From: Palsa-504 sp963753195
GTDB lineage: Bacteria; Actinomycetota; Actinomycetes; Streptosporangiales; Streptosporangiaceae
Assembly: GCA_963753195.1 (NCBI GenBank)
Contig: CAVWBH010000001.1
Coordinates: 62,001 to 126,000 of the forward strand
Reading direction: 5' to 3'
Length of the DNA: 64,000 nucleotides
Under the pieces are notes generated by a model. That model worked only from the letters and a program-made list of their open reading frames with translations, was not told the DNA's origin and did no database searches. The position numbers were made by a program, and so were the translations under genes. Positions 7,534-16,724 of this stretch are shown in pieces (within the stretch, counting starts at the first letter, position 1; each line of letters starts with the position of its first letter).

Positions 7534-8931
7534 TTAGGCGTGGAAGTGCAGGGGCTTGCCGGCCAGCGCGAGGTGCGCCTCGCCGATGATCTCGGACTGG
7601 GTCGGGTGCGGGTGAATCAGCTGGGCGACATCGGACGGCTCGGCGTCCCAGTTGTAGATCAGCTGGCCTTCGGCGATCAGCTCGCCTACCCGGCTGCCGA
7701 CGAGGTGTATGCCGAGCACGCGTCCCGGTCCGGACCCGTCCGAGCCGGCCTCGGCTATGACCTTAGCCGCTCCCTGGGTCTGCAGGATGACGCTTCGGCC
7801 GTTCGCGCCGAGCGGATAGTTGACCTCGACGACCTCGAGCCGGCGCTCGGCGACCTGGGCCGAGGTCAGGCCGACCGATGCGACCTCCGGGTCGCTGTAG
7901 GTGATCCGGGGCACGCCGTCGTAGTCGATGGGGGTGACGTCCAGCCCGGCCACCCGCTCGGCGACCATGATGCCCTCGGCGAAGCCGACGTGGGCCAGCT
8001 GCGGCGTGTTGATGAGGTCGCCCACCGCCGAGATCGTCGGGACGCTGGTCCGGCAGAACGGATCCACCTTGACGTATCCCCGCTCGATCCCCACGCCCAT
8101 TTCGGCGTAGCCGAGGTCGCGGGAGACCGGGCCTCGGCCGACCGCCACCAGCAGCAGGTCCGCGTCGAGCGTCTTGCCGCCTTCCAGGGTGGCGACGACG
8201 CCGGTGTCGGTGTGCTTGACCGATTCGAAGACGCTGCCCAGCTCGAAGCGGATGCCGCGGCGCCGGAAGGCGCGCTGCAGCACCTGCGCGCTGGTCTCGT
8301 CCTCCAGCGGCAGCAGCTGGGGGAGCATCTCCACGATCGTCACCTCGGCGCCGAAGGACCGCCACACGCTGGCGAACTCGACCCCGATCACCCCGCCGCC
8401 CAGGATGACCACCGACCCGGGCACCCGGTCCAGCTTGAGTGCGTCGTCGGAGGTGATGACCCGGGTGCCGTCTATCTCCAGGCCCGGGAGGCTGCGGGGC
8501 ACCGACCCGGTGGCCAGCACGACGTGCTCGGCTTCGTAGACGGCGTCGCCGACCCTGACCGAGGTGGGCGATTCGAGCCGGCCCGAGCCCTCGATGGTGT
8601 CGATCTTCCTGCTCGCGATGGTGGACTGCAGCCCCTTCCAGAGCCGGTCCACGACCGAGTCCTTGTAACGCTGCACGGACGGCACGTCGATGCCCTCGAA
8701 GGTCGTCTTGACGCCGAACTTCGCGCTCTCCCTGGACTGGTCCGCGATCTCGGCCGCGTGCAGCAGAGCCTTGGTCGGGATGCAGCCGCGATGCAGGCAC
8801 GTCCCGCCGACCTTGTCCTTCTCGATCAGCGCCACGCGCTGGCCGAGCTCGGCCGCGCGCAGCGCGCAGGCGTACCCTCCGCTGCCGCCGCCGAGGATGA
8901 CGATGTCGTAGCTGCCGGCGCCCTCTGCCAC
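7534..8931 (-). CDS. lpdA: Dihydrolipoyl dehydrogenase (E3)
   Basis: 465 aa, standard length. FAD-binding GGGSGGYACALRA lies near the N-terminus. The redox-active disulfide is in GGTCLHRGCIPTKALLH (around residues 43-48). A central NAD-binding GGGVIGVEFASVW motif and the C-terminal HPHPTQSE (His-Glu dyad acting across the dimer) complete the set. It reoxidises the dihydrolipoyl groups of the E2 protein encoded immediately downstream, passing electrons to NAD+. Co-directional with sucB, so the two likely form an operon. Confidence 0.95.
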   Translation of the reverse strand: MAEGAGSYDIVILGGGSGGYACALRAAELGQRVALIEKDKVGGTCLHRGCIPTKALLHAAEIADQSRESAKFGVKTTFEGIDVPSVQRYKDSVVDRLWKGLQSTIASRKIDTIEGSGRLESPTSVRVGDAVYEAEHVVLATGSVPRSLPGLEIDGTRVITSDDALKLDRVPGSVVILGGGVIGVEFASVWRSFGAEVTIVEMLPQLLPLEDETSAQVLQRAFRRRGIRFELGSVFESVKHTDTGVVATLEGGKTLDADLLLVAVGRGPVSRDLGYAEMGVGIERGYVKVDPFCRTSVPTISAVGDLINTPQLAHVGFAEGIMVAERVAGLDVTPIDYDGVPRITYSDPEVASVGLTSAQVAERRLEVVEVNYPLGANGRSVILQTQGAAKVIAEAGSDGSGPGRVLGIHLVGSRVGELIAEGQLIYNWDAEPSDVAQLIHPHPTQSEIIGEAHLALAGKPLHFHA

Positions 8932-8998
8932 CGCTGTGCCTCCTTACTGGACTTGCCCAGTGCTCATCATTTCACTTGCTCCGCCGCGGCACGGACGC

Positions 8999-10499
8999 CT
9001 ATCCGGCCAGCGTGCCGTCCGCCACGTCCTGGGCGAGCTGCACCAACGTCCGGACGGCCGCCCCGGTGCCGCCCTTGGGGGTGTACCCGTAAGCGCCGCC
9101 GTCATTGAACGCCGGCCCGGCAATATCCAGGTGAGCCCAGCGGACGCCGTCCGGTACGAACTCGCGCAGGAACAGCCCGCCCACCAGCATGCCACCGCCG
9201 CGGTCCCCGGACACGTTGGCGAGGTCCGCGACGTTGGAGTCCAGGCCCTTGCGGAGTTCCTCGGGTAGCGGCATCGGCCACATCGCCTCGCCGGCCCGCC
9301 GCGCCGAGTCGGCGACCTGCGCGGCCAGGGCGTCGTCGCTGGCCATCACCCCGGCCGTGCGCGTGCCCAGGGCCACCGTCTGCGCCCCGGTCAAGGTGGC
9401 CACGTCGACCAGCAGGGCCGGCGCGTCGGCACCGGACCGGGCCACCGCGTCGGCCAGCACCAGCCGCCCCTCGGCGTCGGTGTTGAGGACCTCCACGGTC
9501 TTGCCGCCGTAGATGGTGATGACGTCCGAGGGCCGTTGCGCGCCGCCCCCGGGCATGTTCTCCGCGATCGACATATAGCCGACCACGTTGACGGCCGGGC
9601 CGAGCGCGGCGATGGCCTGGAGCGCGCCCAGCACGGCCGCGGCGCCGCTCATATCGGCCTTCATGGTCTCCATGCCCTTCGGTGTCTTCAGCGACAGCCC
9701 GCCGGAGTCGAAAGTGATTCCCTTGCCCACGAAGACCACCGTGCTGGTGGCCTCCGGGCTGGTGTACTCCAGCCGGACCAGCCGGGGCGGGTGAACCGAG
9801 CCCATGCCGACCGCCAGGATGCCGCCGTACCCGTCCTTGGCCAGCTCGTTCTCGTCCAGGACCTGCAGGCCCAGGCCGCTCGCGCTGGCCGCCTGCTCGG
9901 CCGCCGCGGCCAGGTCGGCCGGCACCATGTCCGCGGGCGGGGTGTTCACCAGGTCGCGGACCAGCGTCATCGCCTCGGCCAGGATCCTGGCCCGGCGCAC
10001 GGCGTCGTCCTGCCGCGTGTGCACGGTCAGCTCGAAGTCGCCGGGGGCGGTGCCGGTCGTGCGGTACTTGCGGAACGCGTAGCTGCCCAGCAGTGCGCCG
10101 AGCGCCACCGCCTCGGCCTCGTCCGGTTCCCCGGCGGGCAGGGCGATGGCGATCCGCCGTGACCGGCCCGAGGTGAGGTCGCGGGCCGAGGTTCCGGCCG
10201 CGCGCCGCAGCCGGCCCAGGTAGGCCAGCCGCTCGGCCTGGTCCTGGCCGGTGCCGGGGGCAGCGCCGAGGCCTACGGCCACGACGAGCGGGGCCGCCAG
10301 GCGCCCGGCCGTGGGAATCTTGGTGATCTCCTCGGGCTTGCCCGGCCGCGCCGAGCGCGGTCAAGGCGGCCATGAGATCGATGTCATCGATATCCAGGGC
10401 GGGGACCGGGCCGTCCGCCCCCTGGAACACTCCGATCACGAGGGCGTCGGCATCGGTCGCCGTCGGCGTCGACTGGCTGGTAAGCAGTGTGACCGTCAT
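8999..10499 (-). pseudogene. pepA: Leucyl aminopeptidase (M17) interrupted by a one-base frameshift near its N-terminus
   Basis: The 3' part in one frame (from about 10282 down) has the full M17 catalytic domain: metal ligands in GKGITFDSGGLSLK, MKADMSGAAAV and NTDAEGRL. The normal N-terminus (MTVTLLTSQ..., ATG 10497-10499) is in another frame. The two join at 10341-10343, where GCCGGGCAAG would read through as GKPEEITKIPTAGRL if one G were removed, so a single extra base splits the gene. Either a sequencing error in a GC run or a recent inactivation. A GTG at 10282 could still give a 427-aa protein lacking much of the N-terminal domain. Confidence 0.85.
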
Positions 10500-10680
10500 C
10501 CTGCTGATCGTAGGGCATGTGCCGGATCGAGCCGTCACGATGACCGCGACCCACTACCATCGGCAAGCAGTCTGCTGCGGGTAAGCGAATCGTGCCTGCG
10601 GCTGGTCGGTAAGGTGGCATGTGGGCGCGGGGCCCTGCCCGGGTGGGGGAGAGGCGCGGAAAGGCGGGTTAGGCGTGGGA

Positions 10681-12360
10681 ATGCCGCCTGCGACCGGTAC
10701 AGCCGGTACCCGCCCCGTCGGTGTGCGCCCGGCCGCCGTCGCGGCCTGGCCGCTGCGACCCGGCGCGGTCATCGCGGCGGCCGCCTTGCTCGGCCTCGGC
10801 CTGCGGGTCTTCCAGCTGACCCGGCCGGGTTACCTGACCGGATTCACCCAGTACGACGACGGGGTGTACATCGGCAACGCCCTGCGCCTGGTCGGCGGGG
10901 TGATCCCGTACCGGGACTTCGCGATGGTCCAGCCGCCGGGCTCCATGCTGCTGATGGTGCCCGCCGCGCTCGGCGGCAAGATCTTCGGCAGCGCGTGGGC
11001 CCTGGCCGCGGCCAGGGTGCTCACCGTAGGCGCGGACACGGCCAACGTGGTCCTGGCCGGGCTGCTCGTCCGGCACCGGGGCCCGCTGGCCGCCGGGCTG
11101 GCCAGCGGCCTCTACGCCGTCTACCCGGCCGCGGCGACCGCGTCGTCCTCGCTGTTCCTCGAACCGTGGCTGAACCTGTTCTGCCTGCTGGGAGCGGTAC
11201 TCCTGTTCGACGGCGGCCGGATCCGCGGCCAGGACGGCGGGGCCCGCTGGGGCGCGTTCTGGGCCGCCGCCTGTTTCGGTTTCGCCGCTGCGATCAAGAT
11301 CTGGGCCGTCGTCCCGGCCCTGGTGGCGTGGGCCCTGTGCCTCCTGGCCCGGCGCGGCCGGGTGTGGTTTGCCGGCGGGTTCGCGGCCGGGATCGCGGTG
11401 CCGTGCCTGCCGTTCCTGGCGCTGGCCCCGAGCGGCTTCGGGCGGACCGTGTTCTTCTCAGAGCTGGTCCAGGCGACGCACGGGCGGGTGGGGGCCAATC
11501 CCCGGATCGCGGACATCACCGGCATCACCGGCTTGTCCAGCGTCGGCGTGGACCCGCACCTCTGGGCTGGCCTCATCGCCGCCGGCGCCCTGGTCCTGCT
11601 CGTCGCCGCGGCCTGGCTGCGGGACCGTAAGGGCGGCTCCGCGCTGGACTGGTACGCGCTGGTCACCACCATCACCGTGACCGGGATGCTGTTCTCCCCG
11701 TCGGAATGGTACGAGCACTACGCGGCCTTCGCCGCCCCGTTCCTCGTCGTCCTGGTGGCCTTGTCTGCCGCCCGCCTGCTCGCTCCCGGCCAGGCCAGGA
11801 AGAGCCCTCCCGGCCACGCCGGGAAGAGCGCTCCGGACCGGGCCAGGAGCGGCCGCTGGGTGCGGGCGGCCGCCGTCGTCGTCGCGGTGCTCGCGGTGGC
11901 GGCCATGGGAGCGGCCGACGGATACACCGTGACCAAGCTGTACCCGGCCAGGGACCTGTCGGCGGCCAGCGCGCTCATCCCGCCCGGCGCCTGCGTCCTC
12001 ACCGACACGGCCTCGGTCACGATCGTCATCGACCGGTTCACCGCCAGCACGCCCGGCTGCCCGGCCCTGGTCGACGCCGTGGGCACGCTGATCGCCACGA
12101 CCGAAGGCCGGGATTTCGTGACCGGGCCTGCGGGCCTGGCCGCCGACACCCGCGCCTGGCAGGTCGCCTTCTCCCACGCCGAGTACGTCTGGCTGATCGG
12201 CAACAACGGCTACACCGGAGCGCGGATCGCGTGGACGCCCGCCCTGCACGCGTACTTCACGAGCCACTTCAGGCTTATCAGCCTGCCCGGCTCCTTCCGC
12301 GGGCTCGACAACGTCCCGGGCGGCGGCCTGTACGTCAGGACCTCAACTAACCGGGGTTAG
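10681..12360 (+). CDS. Multi-pass membrane glycosyltransferase (GT39/GT83-like mannosyltransferase family)
   Basis: About 559 aa from ATG 10681; in-frame GTGs at 10675 and 10621 are alternatives. A short cytoplasmic N-terminus precedes about ten hydrophobic helices. The first loop contains YDDGVYIG and, further on, YRDFAMVQPPGS, the acidic first-loop pattern of GT-C enzymes that use polyprenyl-phosphate sugars. A soluble C-terminal extension follows the last helix near residue 440. The likely role is sugar transfer at the outer face of the membrane, but donor and acceptor are unknown. Divergent from pepA across about 180 bp. Confidence 0.75.
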   Translation: MPPATGTAGTRPVGVRPAAVAAWPLRPGAVIAAAALLGLGLRVFQLTRPGYLTGFTQYDDGVYIGNALRLVGGVIPYRDFAMVQPPGSMLLMVPAALGGKIFGSAWALAAARVLTVGADTANVVLAGLLVRHRGPLAAGLASGLYAVYPAAATASSSLFLEPWLNLFCLLGAVLLFDGGRIRGQDGGARWGAFWAAACFGFAAAIKIWAVVPALVAWALCLLARRGRVWFAGGFAAGIAVPCLPFLALAPSGFGRTVFFSELVQATHGRVGANPRIADITGITGLSSVGVDPHLWAGLIAAGALVLLVAAAWLRDRKGGSALDWYALVTTITVTGMLFSPSEWYEHYAAFAAPFLVVLVALSAARLLAPGQARKSPPGHAGKSAPDRARSGRWVRAAAVVVAVLAVAAMGAADGYTVTKLYPARDLSAASALIPPGACVLTDTASVTIVIDRFTASTPGCPALVDAVGTLIATTEGRDFVTGPAGLAADTRAWQVAFSHAEYVWLIGNNGYTGARIAWTPALHAYFTSHFRLISLPGSFRGLDNVPGGGLYVRTSTNRG

Positions 12361-12374
12361 TATCATAAGCTAAC
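12356..12374. promoter_or_regulatory. Orphan operator-like dyad GTTAG-N9-CTAAC
   Basis: GTTAG at 12356-12360 and CTAAC at 12370-12374, around an AT-rich centre, overlap the stop codon of the glycosyltransferase. It resembles MarR-family operators. A strong ribosome binding site (GGGAGGAGAG, about 12396-12405) and a GTG start follow at 12408, but the reading frame runs straight into the antisense of the ChrB-like gene. No regulator body is present, so this looks like a remnant 5' end of a lost gene. Confidence 0.4.
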
Positions 12375-12466
12375 AGCGGTTGCAATCAGTTCGCGGGAGG
12401 AGAGACGTGCCGTCGCCACGCGCCCGGAGGATGAGCGCATGCGTGCGCGCCGTGTCGCACCGGAGG

Positions 12467-13027
12467 TCAGCGGCTCTCCGCTTCCTCGGCGTACACCCGG
12501 GCGGCATAGGCCTCCAGCGACTGCTCGCATGTGTCCAGGGCCTTCTCCGCCGGTTGCCGCCCCTCCGCGCCGAAGGCGTCGCGCTCGCGCACCTTGGCGA
12601 ACCAGCTGCGCAGCTTGACCAGGTCGACCTCGTTCTCCTCGAGTTCGGCGTAGGTGAAGTGGTTGGCCGTGTACTCCTTCTGCACCTGCTGCAGGAAGTC
12701 CTCGCAGCGGTCGACGATCTCCTCGTACTCGTCGTTCCTGGCCGCCTGGAACGCGCTGCGCACGTCGGGCTCCCCGGCCAGGACGTCGCACGACAGCAGG
12801 ATGGCCGTCCCGGACATGTCGAGGATCTCCCGGCGGAGCTTGCGCAGGGCGCGCTCGGTAGCCGCGCTGGCGGGCAGCGCAGCGGCCGAGTTCTGCAGGT
12901 AAATGGCGCCCAGGCTCTTGATCCTGCGCCACACCGTAGAACGCAGCCGGGTTGGCTCGGGCGGGACGCGGTAGATGAGCACCAGCCAGCCCGTGCCCTC
13001 GGGTTCGTCGGCCGTCGTGTCGGTCAC
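12467..13027 (-). CDS. ChrB-like protein (chromate-resistance ChrB N-terminal domain family)
   Basis: 186 aa from GTG 13027; the longer ORF upstream is antisense to the membrane protein. Features typical of ChrB N-terminal-domain proteins are present: WLVLIYRVPPEPTRLRSTVWRRI, then LGAIYLQNSAAALP, a central acidic helix with DVLAG, and a C-terminal DEYEEIVDRCEDFL helix. These proteins regulate or sense in chromate-resistance operons, but here the ChrB C-terminal half and a ChrA transporter are missing. It is divergent from the EXXE membrane protein gene with only 49 bases between starts, which makes it a candidate regulator or partner of that gene. Confidence 0.8.
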   Translation of the reverse strand: MTDTTADEPEGTGWLVLIYRVPPEPTRLRSTVWRRIKSLGAIYLQNSAAALPASAATERALRKLRREILDMSGTAILLSCDVLAGEPDVRSAFQAARNDEYEEIVDRCEDFLQQVQKEYTANHFTYAELEENEVDLVKLRSWFAKVRERDAFGAEGRQPAEKALDTCEQSLEAYAARVYAEEAESR

Positions 13028-13076
13028 ACCACCATTGTCGCCTGTGTGGCGGAGGCCCCGTGCTGAAGGAGACCCG

Positions 13077-13874
13077 ATGACCGCCGCGCTGCCCCTCGTG
13101 CTGACCGTCTTTGTCGCCTGCGCGGTGGAGGCCACCGAGGCGCTCACCATCGTGCTGGCCTCGGGCCTGACCCGGGAGTGGCGGTCCACCTTCCAGGGAA
13201 TGGCGGTGGCGCTGCTGGTGCTCGCCGCCGTCGTGGCCGTGCTCGGGCCGACCATCACGCTGCTGCCGCTGACCGCGCTGCGGCTCATCGTCGGCGCGCT
13301 GCTGGCCATCTTCGGGCTGCAGTGGCTGCGCAAGGCCATCCTGCGGGCCGCCGGGTACAAGGCGCTGCACGACGAGGCCAGCGCGTTCCTGCGCGAGGTC
13401 GCCGCGGCGAAGGCCGCGCCCGAGGTGCGGAAGCGGGGCGTCAACGACTGGTACGCCTTCACCCTCTCGTTCAAGGGCGTGCTGCTGGAGGGGCTCGAGG
13501 TCGTGTTCATCGTGATCACGTTCGGCGGCAACCAGCGCAACCTCGGTGCTGCGGTCCTGGGTGCCGCGATCGCCGTGGTGGTCGTGACCGTGACCGGGAT
13601 CCTGGTCCGGGCCCCGCTGGCCAAGCTGCCGGAGAACGCGCTGAAGTTCGCGGTGGGAATCATGCTGACGTCGTTCGGCACGTTCTGGGGCGCGGAGGGA
13701 GCCGGGGTGACGTGGCCGGGCGGCGACGCCGCGCTGCTGGTGCTGGTTCCGGTGGTGGCCGCGGTCTCGCTCGGCTGCGCGGCCTGGCTGCGCCGCGCGC
13801 GCCGGCTCAGCGCGGCCGCCGGCGGAGCCGGGCCGCAGGCGGCGCGGCCGGAGACCGAAGGGGTGACAGGCTGA
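13077..13874 (+). CDS. FTR1-like integral membrane protein (COG4280 type) with two EXXE motifs
   Basis: 265 aa from ATG 13077 with GAAGGAG upstream. Seven or so hydrophobic helices are visible. Two internally related helices carry acidic motifs: EATE at residues 18-21 and EGLE at 138-141. FTR1/EfeU iron permeases have a similar REGLE/REXXE pair, so a metal-ion permease role is plausible but inferred. A charged cytoplasmic segment (about 85-125) lies between the halves. The stop overlaps the next start (TGATG). Divergent from the ChrB-like gene. Confidence 0.75.
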   Translation: MTAALPLVLTVFVACAVEATEALTIVLASGLTREWRSTFQGMAVALLVLAAVVAVLGPTITLLPLTALRLIVGALLAIFGLQWLRKAILRAAGYKALHDEASAFLREVAAAKAAPEVRKRGVNDWYAFTLSFKGVLLEGLEVVFIVITFGGNQRNLGAAVLGAAIAVVVVTVTGILVRAPLAKLPENALKFAVGIMLTSFGTFWGAEGAGVTWPGGDAALLVLVPVVAAVSLGCAAWLRRARRLSAAAGGAGPQAARPETEGVTG

Positions 13875-14083
13875 TGATCCGGGCGCTGAAGTCGTTCGGG
13901 GCGTTCTGGTACGACTTCGTGATCGGCGACGACTGGTACGTCGCGGCCATCGTGGTGACCGCGCTCGGCCTCACCGCGCTGCTCACGCACGCGGCCGGGG
14001 TCAACGCCTGGTGGCTGCTCCCGGTGGCCGCCTTCGCCGCGCTGGCCTGGTCCCTGCGCCGCGCGACGGGCGGTAAGCCTTAG
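13874..14083 (+). CDS. Small two-helix membrane protein coupled to the EXXE membrane protein
   Basis: 69 aa. Its ATG (13874-13876) overlaps the TGA of the upstream gene (13872-13874), a signature of translational coupling. Two hydrophobic segments (about 20-38 and 44-58) are separated by a short loop, preceded by an aromatic amphipathic stretch (FGAFWYDFVIGDDWYV). No family recognised. Tight coupling suggests an accessory subunit of the EXXE permease-like protein. Confidence 0.75.
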   Translation: MIRALKSFGAFWYDFVIGDDWYVAAIVVTALGLTALLTHAAGVNAWWLLPVAAFAALAWSLRRATGGKP

Positions 14084-14095
14084 CAGACAGGCGGC

Positions 14096-14812
14096 TTAAT
14101 CCCGCGTCACCAGGTCGTGGTCGAACGCGAACACCACCGCCGCGGCCCGGTCCCGCAGCTGCAGCTTGGTGAACAGGTGGTTGACGTGAGTCTTGACCGT
14201 GCCCTCGCTGACGAACAGCTCGGCGGCGATCTCGCCGTTGGTCCGGCCGCGGCCGATCAGCGTCAGCACCTCTCGCTCCCGGCTGGTCAGGGCATTCAGG
14301 CCGTCCCGGTCGGCGGTGCTCGCGGGCGGCGCCGCCGACCGGTAGATGACCAGGACCCGGCTGGTAACCGCCGGGTCGAGCCAGGCGCCGCCGCCGGCCA
14401 CCGCGCGGACCGCGCGCTGCAGGTCCTCGGCGGGCACGCCCTTGAGGACGAACCCGGCCGCGCCGGCCCGCAGCATGCCGGCCAGCGCTTCGTCATCGTC
14501 GAACGTGGTCAGCGCCAGCACGGGCGGGCTGCCGTCCCGCTGGCGCAGCTCGCGGGTGGCCTGCACGCCGTCCACGAAAGGCATCCGCACATCCATCAGG
14601 ATCACGTCCGGCTCAAGGGCCGCCACCGCGGCCGGGACCTCGCCGCCGTCGGCGCACTCGCCCACGACCTGGAAGCCGAACGGCTCGCGCAGGATGCCCC
14701 GCAGCCCGGTCCGCACCAGCTCCTGGTCGTCAACCAGCAAGACGCGAATCCCGCCCCCGCCCGCAGCCGCCCCGCCCGCGGCCGCCCCGCCCGCGGCCGC
14801 CCCGCCGGTCAT
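14096..14812 (-). CDS. NarL/FixJ-family response regulator
   Basis: 238 aa. The receiver domain (about 22-140) has acidic pocket residues D28/D29, phospho-acceptor D74 in ILMDVRMP, and the conserved Thr and Lys in LALTTFDDD and FVLKG. A LuxR-type helix-turn-helix follows (about 170-230: SREREVLTLIGRG...VSEGTVKTHVNHLF). The N-terminus has an unusual Gly/Ala repeat (residues 3-21) from a tandem GC-rich repeat; an internal start may be used instead. It overlaps the kinase gene by four bases (ATGA), so the two form an operon. The neighbouring ABC exporter is a likely target. Confidence 0.92.
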   Translation of the reverse strand: MTGGAAAGGAAAGGAAAGGGGIRVLLVDDQELVRTGLRGILREPFGFQVVGECADGGEVPAAVAALEPDVILMDVRMPFVDGVQATRELRQRDGSPPVLALTTFDDDEALAGMLRAGAAGFVLKGVPAEDLQRAVRAVAGGGAWLDPAVTSRVLVIYRSAAPPASTADRDGLNALTSREREVLTLIGRGRTNGEIAAELFVSEGTVKTHVNHLFTKLQLRDRAAAVVFAFDHDLVTRD

Positions 14813-15954
14813 CGCCGGGCCCCGAGCGGCAGCGTGGCCCGGACCAGCCAGCCCTGCCCGCCCGGGCCTGCCTCGCAGGTCCCGCCGAGCGATTCGGCGC
14901 GCTCGCGCATGCTGGCCACGCCCAGCCCGGTACCCCGCTTGGCCAGGCTCCCCGGCCTGGCCCGGCTGTCGGCGGTCAGCGTCACGTCCGCGGCGCCCAC
15001 CGTCAGCCGCACCGCGGTCGGCGCGCCGGGCGCGTGCTTGGCCGCGTTGGTCAGTGCTTCCTGCGCGATCCGGTACACGGCCAGCCCGGTGGTGGCGGGC
15101 AGCGCGCTGGCATTGCCCTCGACGGTGAGCGTGACGTCCGCGCCCGCGGACCGGAAGCGCTCCACCAGCCCGGGCAGCCCGCCGGCGCCCGGCAGCGGGG
15201 CCATGCCGCGGCCGCCGTCGCCGGGCAGGATGCGCTCGTCGTCGCGCAGCATCCCGGCCGTCATGCGCACCTCGGCCAGGCACTCCTGGCCCAGCCGTTC
15301 GGCCTCGGCCAGGGCCCGCGCGGCGTCGGCCGGGTCGTGCTCCACGGCCAGCCGCGCGCTCTGCACATGCAGCAAGGAGACCACCAGCGTGTGCCCGATG
15401 ACGTCGTGCAGCTCGCGGGCGATGCGGTTGCGCTCGGCCGTCCTGGCCTGCTCGGCCAGCCCGGCCTGGGCCGCCCGCAGCTGGGCGACCAGGTCGATCT
15501 GGTGGCGGATCAGCAGCGCGCACACCACGGTGAGGGTGCTGCCCGCCAGCCACGCGGCCCAGCCGGGATCGGGCTTGACCCACAGCCACTCGGCCCCGAA
15601 CAGGATGACCAGAGCGGCCCAGCAGATCAGGCCGTCGCGCTGGCTCACCACGATCACGCACCAGCCGGCCAGCAGGCACGCCGCGAACCACCCGATGTCG
15701 CTGGCCAGGCCGCTGCCCTCAACCGCTATCGCGGCGATGGCCACCGCCGCGGCCAGCAGCGGCAGCCGCCGGGAGTAGACAGCCGCCGCGGCCCCGGCGG
15801 CCGCGACCACGGCCGCGGCCGCTGCGGCGGGGACGCTCGGGTTCCCCCGCAGCGCGCCGACCGAGACGATCACCGTGACCGCGGCCACGGCGAGCGGCTT
15901 GATCCGGCCCGGCACGAGCTCTGTGCTCGGGCGCCGGGCCGGATCGCCGTTCAT
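14809..15954 (-). CDS. DesK-type sensor histidine kinase
   Basis: 381 aa. Five or six transmembrane helices span about 18-150. The HisKA_3 dimerisation box ERNRIARELHDVIGHTL follows, with phospho-accepting His183, then an ATPase domain with N box ALTNAAKHA and G box RGTGLGVASMRER. Partner of the response regulator encoded directly downstream (4-base overlap). Such kinases usually sense the membrane or lipid-active compounds, and the ABC exporter genes upstream fit a drug or cell-envelope stress module. The ligand is not evident. Confidence 0.92.
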   Translation of the reverse strand: MNGDPARRPSTELVPGRIKPLAVAAVTVIVSVGALRGNPSVPAAAAAAVVAAAGAAAAVYSRRLPLLAAAVAIAAIAVEGSGLASDIGWFAACLLAGWCVIVVSQRDGLICWAALVILFGAEWLWVKPDPGWAAWLAGSTLTVVCALLIRHQIDLVAQLRAAQAGLAEQARTAERNRIARELHDVIGHTLVVSLLHVQSARLAVEHDPADAARALAEAERLGQECLAEVRMTAGMLRDDERILPGDGGRGMAPLPGAGGLPGLVERFRSAGADVTLTVEGNASALPATTGLAVYRIAQEALTNAAKHAPGAPTAVRLTVGAADVTLTADSRARPGSLAKRGTGLGVASMRERAESLGGTCEAGPGGQGWLVRATLPLGARR

Positions 15955-15985
15955 GTCGCAGATCCTACGTGCGGGCCGGCTGGCG

Positions 15986-16724
15986 TCACAGGACCGTGCG
16001 CCGGGCGGCGAGCGCGGTGCAGACTACCGCCGCCGCGGCCAGGCCGGCCAGCGACCAGGTGGCCGGGCCCAGGCCCAGCCAGGGCGAACGGACCGCGTTG
16101 GTCAGCATGGTCAGCGGCAGCGGGCCCGCGATGTGCCGGACGGCAGATCCCATCACGCTGGGCGGCGGGCCGCCCGCGCCGAGCAGGAAGGACGGGAAGA
16201 ACAGCAGCAGCCCGACAGCCTGGGCCGACCGGGCGGACGGCAGCAGCGTGCCGAGCAGCACACCCAGGCTCACGAAGCCCACGGCGCCGACGGCCAGCGC
16301 CACGGCGACCCGCCCGCCGTCGTGCAGCGGGGGCAGGCCGTAGACCGGGGCGGCCACCGCCAGCAGCAGCGCGCACGCCACCGCGGTGGTGATCAGCCCG
16401 ACCACGAGCTGAGCGACCGCGAACGACCAGCGCGGAAAGCCCGCCGCCGCGAACCGCCGTAGCACCCCGCGTTCGCGGTAGGACGCCAGGTGCACCGGCA
16501 GCATCACCAGGCCCGCGGCACCGATGACGACGGTCAGGTACGACGCCACGTACCAGTGCGCCGGGTTGGTGTTGTCGAATCCCGGAGTCGGCTTGGTCCC
16601 GAACGCCCCGCCGATGATCAGCATGGTCACTACCGGGAACGCGAACACGAACGTCAGCCACGAGCGGATCGCGCGTCATCAGTTTCAGCTCGGCCCGGAT
16701 GAGCCGTCCCGCACTCGTCATCAT
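15986..16724 (-). pseudogene. ABC-2 type exporter permease interrupted by a one-base frameshift
   Basis: The start ATG at 16724 overlaps the ATPase stop. The frame gives MMTSAGRLIRAELKLM then DPLV, after which it derails; the continuing protein lies in another frame and has six hydrophobic segments typical of ABC-2 permeases. Removing one base at 16658-16659 (GG to G on the coding strand) reads DPLV-LTFVFAFPVV without a break. The downstream frame starting at GTG 16648 would give 220 aa lacking the cytoplasmic N-terminal helix. Either a sequencing error or a recent lesion that would disable the exporter. Confidence 0.8.

Noticed and set aside
7540..9108. 522-aa plus-strand ORF opposite lpdA
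   Set aside because: Antisense shadow of a clear dihydrolipoyl dehydrogenase; no start signal or domain.
12380..13066. Plus-strand ORF after the orphan operator as a real MarR gene
   Set aside because: No helix-turn-helix pattern; beyond about 30 codons it is antisense to the ChrB-like gene.
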